From: a virus
Length of the DNA: 31,669 bases
Direction: 5' to 3' (one strand)
Virus record (IMG/VR): IMGVR_UViG_3300042433_000232
Span: 1-31,669 of that record
The translations under genes were made by a program, and so were the position numbers. The notes beneath the pieces were generated by a model, which saw only the letters and a program-made list of their open reading frames with translations, searched no databases and was not told the origin of the DNA. Positions 23,936-30,293 of the stretch are shown here, piece after piece (the stretch's first letter is position 1; every line of letters starts with the position of its first letter).

Positions 23936-24882
23936 TCTATATCCTCTAAAGTATTAGCAACAGTTTTATCATCCCTAACGCGAGAAAAAATTGGTAGGAA
24001 TAAAGATTTAATATCTGAATCTCGGTTTGAAATAATACAATTATATTTTACCTCGATAATTTTACCAACATAAGATTCTGGGTTATCTCGCTCACCTCGT
24101 TTATGTTTAAATCCAGAACCAACATTTACTCGCAATCGACCACAAGCAGTTTCACAAATTAATGATCCCAACATACCTTCAAATTGAGTTCCTGGAGTAC
24201 CATATTCAAAACCAACAACCAATAGATCCATAGGGTCTTCTGCTTTTAATTTTAATTGGTATTTAGATCGTTTGGCTTCCCATACACCATCCATTGCTTT
24301 AAGAATTCCGCCTTCTTCGCCTCGTTCTAGATTACGCTGATATTTTTGCATAACTTCTTCGCGAGAATTTACAATCTCGGATTCAACAATTTGTAATTTA
24401 GTTTGATTTTCTGGAACTGCTAGCCCAACAAATTTAAATCTTGTAGCATAACCAACTGAACAATATTCGTTTAAAAAATCATCATAAGGAATATAATCCC
24501 AGAGAACAACATACAACCCCTTAGCTTCTTCTGAGGTAATTGTTCCACGAACAGCTTTTGTTACATAACCATTAGATACTTTGCGTTCTGCTACTCGACC
24601 ATCAGGATAGCGCCACATTAATTCGCCATCTAGAATACATCTTTCATGTGTTGCAATTTCAATATCATCAAAACATGAGATATCTAGAATATTACCATTT
24701 CTGGTTGTAGCCGATACGAATTTTCCACCATCAAACTCTAGATTAATTCTAGAACTATCCATTTTACAATTATGGACCAGAATATTGTCAGCAAAAAAAT
24801 TATTAGTATTTTCGACCGTTATATCGTATAACAAATTATCACACTCTATCTCAACTACATTTTCTATTTTCATAGTTCTCAT
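23932..24882 (-). CDS. lig: ATP-dependent DNA ligase, C-terminal part with C-intein
   Basis: 316 residues. Residues 1-38 are a C-intein: YDITVENTNNFFADNILVHN followed by +1 Cys39, the block F/G pattern with terminal His-Asn. The extein begins Cys-Lys-Met-Asp-Ser-Ser-Arg, the adenylation motif I (K-x-D-x-x-R), with Lys40 as the AMP-accepting lysine. The rest matches T4 gp30: CILDGELMW, GTITSEEAKGLYVVLWDYIP, RGEEGGILKAMDGVWEAKRSKYQLKLKAEDPMD pattern, KVNVGSGF-like RVNVGSGF. This half has its own ATG and a weak ribosome-binding site. It must be joined in trans with the product at 26819 to regenerate an active ligase. Confidence 0.9.
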   Translation of the reverse strand: MRTMKIENVVEIECDNLLYDITVENTNNFFADNILVHNCKMDSSRINLEFDGGKFVSATTRNGNILDISCFDDIEIATHERCILDGELMWRYPDGRVAERKVSNGYVTKAVRGTITSEEAKGLYVVLWDYIPYDDFLNEYCSVGYATRFKFVGLAVPENQTKLQIVESEIVNSREEVMQKYQRNLERGEEGGILKAMDGVWEAKRSKYQLKLKAEDPMDLLVVGFEYGTPGTQFEGMLGSLICETACGRLRVNVGSGFKHKRGERDNPESYVGKIIEVKYNCIISNRDSDIKSLFLPIFSRVRDDKTVANTLEDIE

Positions 24883-24914
24883 AATAAATTTCCAATTTAA
24901 AGCTGTATATTGAT

Positions 24915-25014
24915 AATAAATAGTTGACCGTTTAAATGAATATTAAACGATGCTTATCGCGGAATAGCAGTTCCCATAAGCACTAATCATCAACTATCAA
25001 ATATAGGAATCGAT
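24915..25014 (+). promoter_or_regulatory. Hairpin leader of GIY-YIG gene, copy 5, with extra helices
   Basis: AATAAATA (24915-24922), then an outer helix AGTTGA/TCAACT (24922-24927 with 24990-24995), an added hairpin CGTTTAA/TTAAACG (24929-24949), and the common element: helix TGCTTAT/ATAAGCA (24951-24957 with 24976-24982), constant CGC, inner helix GGAA/TTCC, 6-base loop, constant C, and CTAATCAT. It is thus a three-way-junction version of copies 1-4. Confidence 0.8.
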
Positions 25015-26103
25015 ATGACCAGCAATAATATTTATACTATTACCGAACAACAACGATTAAATTTTAAACCGACTTATTTAATGATTAAACAACATTCAAT
25101 AACAGGTAAAAAATATTTTTGTAAAACTGTAACATCCAACCCTTTAAAATATTCTGGGTCAGGGGATTATTGGTTAAAACATATAAAAAAGCACGGAGTT
25201 CAATTTGTCGAGACAATATGGTATAAATTGTATACTGATATAGACGAATTAGTAAACTATGCTTTACAATTTTCTATCGAAAATGATATTATTAAATCTA
25301 AACTCTGGGCGAATAAAATGTTAGAAAACGGGTTATCTGGCGGGTTATCTAAAGATTTGTTATCAGAACAGACCATATTAAATATGGTTAATGCTCAATT
25401 AAATAGATCCCCAGAAGCTAAATTTATCTCTAAAACAAAATATAAAAATACTATACAGAATAGATCAGAGTTTAAAAAATTAGAACTATCTAATAAAATT
25501 AGAAAAACAAAATTAGCTATGACTTCTGAACAAAAAGCAGAACAAAAACGTAAAGAATACGAAACAAAAGCAAATAGATCCCCTGAACAAAAAGCAGAAC
25601 AAAAACGTAAACAAAGCGAGTCTTATTTAAAGACATTTAATTCTAAATCTGATGACAGTAAACGCGAACAATATACAAAAAGAGCAAAAACAATGTCACT
25701 AAAATCTGAAGAAGAATTAGCTTCTATCTACGCAAAAATAAGTCGCCCAGGTAAATTAAATCCTATGTACGGTAAACCTCGCCCAGATTTAATTGAAAAT
25801 AATAAAAATCCTATAAAACGACAAAAACAAATACAAACGCGCAAAAAATTAGATCTTGAGAGAAAATTACGTAGATTTAAAATTGAAACTGAGATTAAAT
25901 TTTACGAGAAAATATTAGAATTATCTTCAATCCACTCAACGTACACTAAATCCGGAAAAATAAATTTTAATACATTAGCTAAATATTTTCCTGAGTATAA
26001 TGGTTCAACTCAAGCAACAACAGCAGCTCTGCGTAGATTTTATGAATATTACACATCAACTAAAATAATATCGGATGACGATAATTCATCTACTCTAATA
26101 TAG
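25015..26103 (+). CDS. GIY-YIG homing-type endonuclease lying antisense in the split ligase intein
   Basis: 362 residues. The N-terminal domain (MTSNNIYTITEQQRLNFKPTYLMIKQH, shown in parts, with KKYFCKT in place of YIG) is a relative of the genes at 5853, 13126 and 17600 and shares the YxCKT variant with the gene at 5853. The middle is highly charged (two nearly identical SPEQKAEQKRK repeats) followed by NUMOD3-like GKLNPMYGKPRP. The C-terminal end has its own helical domain (NFNTLAKYFPEYNGSTQ). It is transcribed opposite to the ligase and its last 55 bases overlap the end of the N-intein gene, so its C-terminus is encoded by antisense of the intein. It is likely the intein's mobility nuclease. 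Confidence 0.78.
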   Translation: MTSNNIYTITEQQRLNFKPTYLMIKQHSITGKKYFCKTVTSNPLKYSGSGDYWLKHIKKHGVQFVETIWYKLYTDIDELVNYALQFSIENDIIKSKLWANKMLENGLSGGLSKDLLSEQTILNMVNAQLNRSPEAKFISKTKYKNTIQNRSEFKKLELSNKIRKTKLAMTSEQKAEQKRKEYETKANRSPEQKAEQKRKQSESYLKTFNSKSDDSKREQYTKRAKTMSLKSEEELASIYAKISRPGKLNPMYGKPRPDLIENNKNPIKRQKQIQTRKKLDLERKLRRFKIETEIKFYEKILELSSIHSTYTKSGKINFNTLAKYFPEYNGSTQATTAALRRFYEYYTSTKIISDDDNSSTLI

Positions 26104-26819
26104 GCGTCTTTATTGATACACCAAATTAAATGATTTCCAGTTAAAGGTTTGGTGTATTCTCCGTTTTCCATTTTAAGTTTATACCATTTATGGTGTATAG
26201 TTTGTTTATTAACAAATTTATCTAATACCGTATTATATTCAACTTTATTTGTATGGTGATTAAATGATTTAACTTTAATATCTTTAATATCAGATTCAAT
26301 TAATTGTTTTATCGTCATATTACCCTCTGTTGTATTAAGAACCCAATCTTCCGATAAACACTGAAAAATAGCTGGATATTTAATATTCTTTTCGGTTTTC
26401 TCATTGAATTTGCCGCACAATAAAACTGGATATTCTGGAATTAAATCTTTCCAAATTTTATTTACAGTTTTTGCGCTAACGCCACATTTTAAATCGCGTT
26501 CGATAATACGATATAAAACTTCTTGATCATCTACTGGCAATTTACCTAGTATCATAGATACATATTCGATAGCTTCATTACCAGTAAGCTCTCTATTACA
26601 AATATTAACTTTAATGCTGGATAAAGCGCCAATCAAATCTACGGTAATACCGTTATTTGGAGAAACTGGAGGACGTTTTTTAATCCAATATTTAATTCTT
26701 GGGTTATAAGCAAATAAAAATACAGCTCGCACAACCGGATTATCAACATATGATTTTAATAGAGCGATTTTGTCGTTAGTGCCTGATGTTGCTGCTAGTT
26801 GATTCAATAAATTTAACAT
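26049..26819 (-). CDS. lig: ATP-dependent DNA ligase, N-terminal part with N-intein
   Basis: 256 residues. Residues 1-153 correspond to the T4 gp30 N-terminus (RIKYWIKKRPP, then ELTGNEAIEYVSMILG, VLYRIIERDLKCGVSAKTVNKIW, and EKNIKYPAIFQ just ahead of motif I). Cys154 begins the intein: CLSEDWVLNTTEGNMTIKQL (block A), and GNHLIWC (block B, with the His) near residue 233. The gene stops after SSSDIILVDV, where a full intein would continue into its endonuclease or linker. With the C-intein at 24882 it forms a split intein of about 103 + 38 residues. A strong early promoter lies just upstream. Confidence 0.9.
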   Translation of the reverse strand: MLNLLNQLAATSGTNDKIALLKSYVDNPVVRAVFLFAYNPRIKYWIKKRPPVSPNNGITVDLIGALSSIKVNICNRELTGNEAIEYVSMILGKLPVDDQEVLYRIIERDLKCGVSAKTVNKIWKDLIPEYPVLLCGKFNEKTEKNIKYPAIFQCLSEDWVLNTTEGNMTIKQLIESDIKDIKVKSFNHHTNKVEYNTVLDKFVNKQTIHHKWYKLKMENGEYTKPLTGNHLIWCINKDAYIRVDELSSSDIILVDV

Positions 26820-26842
26820 AATTTTTTCCGTAGTATACAGTT

Positions 26843-26877
26843 ATTGTACTCTATTGTGCGCTAGAAGTCAAGCACTT
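26843..26877 (-). promoter_or_regulatory. Early sigma70-type promoter, copy 3
   Basis: The minus strand reads AAGTGCTTGACT (TTGACT at 26871-26866), 17 bases, then TACAAT at 26848-26843. It drives the N-terminal ligase gene and overlaps the end of the UV-endonuclease gene. Confidence 0.82.
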
Positions 26878-27876
26878 TTTTGATAATTGCTGTACAGCTA
26901 AATTCTTGGCTTTACTTTCGCACATCATGTCTGCCCAGCTAAGGTGCGATAATGCCCAATCGTTGACGGCAGTGTTCCAGTAGAAATCTGAATGCGCACG
27001 CAATTTACTTTTAGTATGACCTGCGGCTATAAGAGCTGCGAGATCTGGTAGAGTATGGGGACAATGATTGGCGAGAGTATCTTCTCGGCTAATAGAATAA
27101 TGAATAACAGGGCGAACGCCTCGCCAACTTTGAATAACCTGAGCAATCCTCGGGTCATCTGGCGAGATGTATTCTCCAGTTTTAATAAAATGATGGTGAA
27201 TATCCAGAACGACAGGAATCCTGTCAGAAATACTAAGACAAGCATCAAGTCCATGAGCGAACTCCTCATTTTCAATAGTTATACAATTTTTAGCGACATC
27301 GCTGAGTCGGTCGTAGGCAAGTAAAAAACCTGCTGGACCAAGTTTACCCGAGATATGTACATTGATTTTCATATCTTGAAACACACGACCATAACCCATC
27401 CAACGAGCCATATCTGCATGGTATTCGAACTCGGCTATGCTATTTTCTACTACATCTGGACGATCACTGGCTAACACGCAAAATTGACCAGGATGAAAAG
27501 ACAAGCGCACACCACGAGCACGAGCAACGGATCCGATAGAGTCAAAGCCTGTTTGTAATAATTCTTTAACATGTGGTTGCTGATAAAAATAACTATAATC
27601 AGCATGAGTGTATACTGGAAGAATATCGCTGGATAAACGTACCATCCTTAATTTGTCATCAAGTGTTCCTACTTTTTCGACTAATCTGCGAGCGGCTGTA
27701 ATATTTTGTTTGACCAAAGATAATAATTTAGCTTCAGCAGTTGATTTGATTTGACGGTTAAGCCAAGCAACGGTGGTGGTTCCGGTATTATATTTCTTGC
27801 AATCGTCAGTTGATTTAATACCATCAACTTGATCAGGGCGATCGATCCATTTACAAGCAAAACCTAGACGAGACAT
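26851..27876 (-). CDS. uvdE: UV damage endonuclease UvdE/UvsE
   Basis: 341 residues from ATG 27876 (MSRLGFACKWID), with GGAG at 27885-27882; the ATG at 27888 contains that site and is less likely. The TIM-barrel family is recognised by RLGFACKW, TTVAWLNRQ, MVRLSSDILPVYTH, RLSFHPGQFCVLASDRP, then NVHISGKLG, ITIENEEFAHGLD, PVVLDIHHHFIK and PVIHYSISRED; these carry the metal-binding His, Glu and Asp residues. The enzyme nicks DNA 5' of UV photoproducts and other lesions, a repair route useful to a sunlight-exposed aquatic phage. It adjoins the ligase gene that could seal its nicks. Confidence 0.93.
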   Translation of the reverse strand: MSRLGFACKWIDRPDQVDGIKSTDDCKKYNTGTTTVAWLNRQIKSTAEAKLLSLVKQNITAARRLVEKVGTLDDKLRMVRLSSDILPVYTHADYSYFYQQPHVKELLQTGFDSIGSVARARGVRLSFHPGQFCVLASDRPDVVENSIAEFEYHADMARWMGYGRVFQDMKINVHISGKLGPAGFLLAYDRLSDVAKNCITIENEEFAHGLDACLSISDRIPVVLDIHHHFIKTGEYISPDDPRIAQVIQSWRGVRPVIHYSISREDTLANHCPHTLPDLAALIAAGHTKSKLRAHSDFYWNTAVNDWALSHLSWADMMCESKAKNLAVQQLSKKCLTSSAQ

Positions 27877-27894
27877 AACAAACTCCATAAAAAA

Positions 27895-27922
27895 GGGTAT
27901 AGAGTTATTTTACTCTATACCC
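27895..27922 (-). terminator. Terminator-like hairpin overlapping the uvdE promoter
   Basis: GGGTATAGAGT and ACTCTATACCC form a perfect 11-bp stem followed on the minus strand by TTTTTT. It would end the thioredoxin transcript. The -10 box TAAAAT lies in its loop, so one sequence serves as a terminator and as the core of the next promoter. Confidence 0.75.
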
Positions 27923-27941
27923 CTGTAGAAGTCAAGCACTT
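27907..27941 (-). promoter_or_regulatory. Early sigma70-type promoter, copy 4
   Basis: The minus strand reads AAGTGCTTGACT (TTGACT at 27935-27930), 17 bases, then TAAAAT at 27912-27907. It drives uvdE. Confidence 0.8.
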
Positions 27942-27947
27942 GTTAAA

Positions 27948-28214
27948 CTATTTTACAAATTCTTCTAACTTTTCTTTATTTAACATACCAACGGTGCGTT
28001 TTTCTTCTTTACCGTTGTTGAAAATAATCAACGTAGGCACTCCACGGACGTTATAGGAATGTGCCAACTCTGCATGCTCATCAATATCTACCTCAACAAC
28101 ATTAATTGCTGGTGGGTGTTCCTCGATGATTTTCGATAACATAGCACAAGGTGCACACCACGAAGCTCCAAGTTTAACCAACACTCTACCCTTAGACGGG
28201 ATAATATCACTCAT
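27948..28214 (-). CDS. Thioredoxin
   Basis: 88 residues. The active site is WCAPC in VKLGASWCAPCAMLSKI, and VRGVPTLIIFNNGKE carries the cis-proline of the thioredoxin fold. The protein is shorter than bacterial TrxA (~108) but complete. It could reduce phage ribonucleotide reductase or act as a redox helper. Its start overlaps the end of the gene at 28207-28551 by eight bases, so it is translationally coupled. Confidence 0.92.
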   Translation of the reverse strand: MSDIIPSKGRVLVKLGASWCAPCAMLSKIIEEHPPAINVVEVDIDEHAELAHSYNVRGVPTLIIFNNGKEEKRTVGMLNKEKLEEFVK

Positions 28215-28551
28215 TTTCTTTTTCCTTTAATAATTTCTTTAAATGTTTAATTTCACGTTTTAAATTACCCATTTCATACACACTCCAACCAAGTTCTTCT
28301 GCTTGTTTACGAATATTAGCAAGGTAATCGTGATCGGATCTGCTTAGATCTTCTGTGGGATACAACATCAATTTGTTATTATCCCAATCAAAACCTAGAT
28401 GCACAGATTCAACGTCAATACACGGAGTTCCGCCAATTGCTGATGGAGTTTTAATTGGAATACAAACTCGAATATCTTCAGGGTTTCTGTTTCTTGATTG
28501 TTGCGATTCTACAATATAATTTATGCGTTGTTGAAATTCAAATAGATTCAT
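28207..28551 (-). CDS. Hypothetical protein (114 aa)
   Basis: 114 residues starting MNLFEFQQRINYIVESQQ. It has a mixed alpha/beta pattern (IRVCIPIKTPSAIGGTPCIDV, then LGFDWDNNKLMLYP) and a C-terminal, strongly charged helix (LKREIKHLKKLLKEKENE) that is probably a coiled coil. I recognise similar small proteins in T4-like phages but no function. It overlaps the thioredoxin start and the end of the gene at 28538. Confidence 0.6.
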   Translation of the reverse strand: MNLFEFQQRINYIVESQQSRNRNPEDIRVCIPIKTPSAIGGTPCIDVESVHLGFDWDNNKLMLYPTEDLSRSDHDYLANIRKQAEELGWSVYEMGNLKREIKHLKKLLKEKENE

Positions 28552-28798
28552 GTTCTAGGTGTGTGATAAATGCATCAATTTCTGAACGTAATAATTTTAA
28601 TTTATCTATGAAAGCTGGCATATCTAAATTAGCATCATAGTGAATTCGAGATTTTCCATGACAATCTGCTAACTCTAAAAATGTATATCGTTCAGCTGGT
28701 TTACCTCTATTAGAGACAACTCCATCATGGCAACATACACTTCCTGTATAATGAGAATCCTCAGAATTTAACCACGTTCTTTTGTTATAAGTTTCCAT
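28538..28798 (-). CDS. Hypothetical protein (86 aa)
   Basis: 86 residues from ATG 28798 (METYNKRTWLNSEDSHYTGS); the longer frame to 28873 runs into the upstream small gene and starts in low-complexity sequence. The chain contains SVCCHDGVVSNRG, FLELADCHGKSRIHYD and DKLKLLRSEIDAFITHLEHE, with several Cys and His residues that could bind metal. No clear ribosome-binding site precedes it. No family is recognised. Confidence 0.55.
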   Translation of the reverse strand: METYNKRTWLNSEDSHYTGSVCCHDGVVSNRGKPAERYTFLELADCHGKSRIHYDANLDMPAFIDKLKLLRSEIDAFITHLEHESI

Positions 28799-28832
28799 AA
28801 ACAATAATTTAATGTTAAAACTACTATTTATT

Positions 28833-28937
28833 TTATTGTAATACAAAATGATATGCGATTGAAACAATAACAATTAATGCTGCGGCTAAAATAGAGCCAA
28901 TAAACAGTCCATCGATAAATCGTTTTATTTTATCCAT
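28833..28937 (-). CDS. Tiny membrane protein (34 aa)
   Basis: 34 residues, MDKIKRFIDGLF then a single hydrophobic helix (IGSILAAALIVIVSIAYHFVL). Its ATG overlaps the end of the gene at 28930 (ATGGATAA), which supports translation by coupling. No function is known. Confidence 0.5.
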   Translation of the reverse strand: MDKIKRFIDGLFIGSILAAALIVIVSIAYHFVLQ

Positions 28938-29106
28938 TTACAGGTTTTGAACCAAAAAGTTGATGTAACTTATATTTAGCATCAAGCCCTTCTTGTTGAG
29001 ATTTAACGGGGATATAAATCTCACAACCATTACCGATTTGCACATATTGTACACGTTCTGCTTGTGAAAATAAACAAGGATTAATACCAATATCTTCTAA
29101 TTTCAT
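28930..29106 (-). CDS. Small hypothetical protein (58 aa)
   Basis: 58 residues, starting MKLEDIGINPCLFSQAERV after a good GGAG site. The chain continues QYVQIGNGCEIYIPVKSQQ and ends LHQLFGSKPVNG. No motif is recognised, but start, ribosome-binding site, length and tight overlap with the next gene support it as real. Confidence 0.6.
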   Translation of the reverse strand: MKLEDIGINPCLFSQAERVQYVQIGNGCEIYIPVKSQQEGLDAKYKLHQLFGSKPVNG

Positions 29107-29167
29107 AGAGTCTCCAGGATTTGTTGTAATTAGTTACCAAAAGTGTTTACATATTCACCCGTTTTAG

Positions 29168-29350
29168 TTACAACTTTCCAACCTCCAAATGTAGATATTC
29201 AATAAGTGATTCTCGACTTTCTTTGTATTGTTTATACAATTCTTGAAATTTTGGATCAGGAATCTTTGAATAATCAGCATAATAATTCAAAGCATTATCA
29301 AATCCTTCGCACTCAATATCTTCAATTAATTCATCAATCGTTGTTCTCAT
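29168..29350 (-). CDS. Small acidic hypothetical protein (60 aa)
   Basis: 60 residues: MRTTIDELIEDIECEGFDNA, then a helical stretch with many Tyr and Glu ending YLHLEVGKL. A GAGGATT site precedes the ATG, formed by the end of the upstream gene. No family is recognised. It is probably cotranscribed with the genes upstream to 30294. Confidence 0.55.
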   Translation of the reverse strand: MRTTIDELIEDIECEGFDNALNYYADYSKIPDPKFQELYKQYKESRESLIEYLHLEVGKL

Positions 29351-29352
29351 AT

Positions 29353-29811
29353 TTAATCCTCAAATTCAATTCTAAAACAAGTTTTATCTTTAAACGTACG
29401 CCAAGCAGTAATAACGAAACTTGGTTTTTTCTCGACTTTTTTGTAGTTATTTTTTACAAATTCATCGTAAAATTTTTGACGTTTAAGTTCTCTGCGGTCA
29501 GCAAGCCAATCAGAAACTAAAAACCAAACATAAATCAAAAGTAACCCAACATCAAGAACTAAACCAACTGCAACTTCTTTTGGTGGCTCAAAAAATTGAT
29601 ATTGTAGCCCTACAGCTAAATATAGCAACGGTGCTACTACAAGAATAAATAGACACATAGTGATCATTGCTAACATTAGCAGCAAAATACTACCGCTAAT
29701 AATAACATCCCAGAAATAACCACAGAAATTATCCGATATATGCCATTCATCTTTTACGGCTCGAACTAATTGATAATGCCAACTATTTTTGTTAAATTTT
29801 AGAGTATTCAT
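29353..29811 (-). CDS. Conserved phage membrane protein
   Basis: 152 residues. The N-terminus NSWHYQLVRAVKDEWHISDNFCGYFWDVI precedes two membrane segments (IISGSILLLMLAMITMCLFILVVAP, in parts, and VGLVLDVGLLLIYVWFLVSDW), followed by a basic cytoplasmic tail (RRELKRQKFYDEFVKNNYKK). I associate the NSWHYxLV start with small membrane proteins of T4-like phages. The function is unknown. Confidence 0.65.
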   Translation of the reverse strand: MNTLKFNKNSWHYQLVRAVKDEWHISDNFCGYFWDVIISGSILLLMLAMITMCLFILVVAPLLYLAVGLQYQFFEPPKEVAVGLVLDVGLLLIYVWFLVSDWLADRRELKRQKFYDEFVKNNYKKVEKKPSFVITAWRTFKDKTCFRIEFED

Positions 29812-29812
29812 G

Positions 29813-30049
29813 TTAATTAATGCAAATTGCGTTAGCGATTAACTCTTCACCGTAGTCTTCTTGATGCTCTTCAAAATACGAATCAGCAGTAAACTCTCCA
29901 CGATCAAAAAATCCTAGAGTTGGAGTATAATGAACTTTTCGATATCCATTACCCTCATCATCTGCAGCATACACAACATCTAAGTTACCAAGACCTGGAC
30001 GTTCGTATAACATTGTATTTAATGTGTCAACGTATTCTTTAAATGTCAT
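29813..30049 (-). CDS. Conserved small phage protein (78 aa)
   Basis: 78 residues, MTFKEYVDTLNTMLYERPGL then DVVYAADDEGNGYRKVHYTPT. The VVYAxDDEGN motif is typical of a small protein widespread in tailed phages, with unknown function. Start overlaps closely with the preceding gene (3 bases apart). Confidence 0.75.
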   Translation of the reverse strand: MTFKEYVDTLNTMLYERPGLGNLDVVYAADDEGNGYRKVHYTPTLGFFDRGEFTADSYFEEHQEDYGEELIANAICIN

Positions 30050-30051
30050 AA

Positions 30052-30291
30052 TTAACCTCGTGCTCTAGGAGCTGATTTTTCTGTGATAGTAATATAAGAT
30101 TTTTGTTTAATCTCATCAATTGCTAAGGGTAAAGATTCGCGCATTTCTGCCACCTGAGCAGCAGAAATTTCGTCTAACAGATTTAATTCAACATGAAATC
30201 CATGATTAAATAAAAAATCATGCAATAAAATAGCAACTCGAGATTTTCCAGTTCCAGAAGTTCCTTCAATTGTAATATTTAAATTATTCAT
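30052..30291 (-). CDS. Small P-loop protein (79 aa)
   Basis: 79 residues. NITIEGTSGTGKSRVAILLHDFL contains a Walker A motif (GTSGTGKS), but no clear Walker B or lid follows; the C-terminus is KQKSYITITEKS and APRARG. The chain is too short for a complete kinase. Similar stand-alone P-loop proteins occur in T4-like phages. It sits two bases from the NAMPT stop. Confidence 0.72.
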   Translation of the reverse strand: MNNLNITIEGTSGTGKSRVAILLHDFLFNHGFHVELNLLDEISAAQVAEMRESLPLAIDEIKQKSYITITEKSAPRARG

Positions 30292-30293
30292 AA

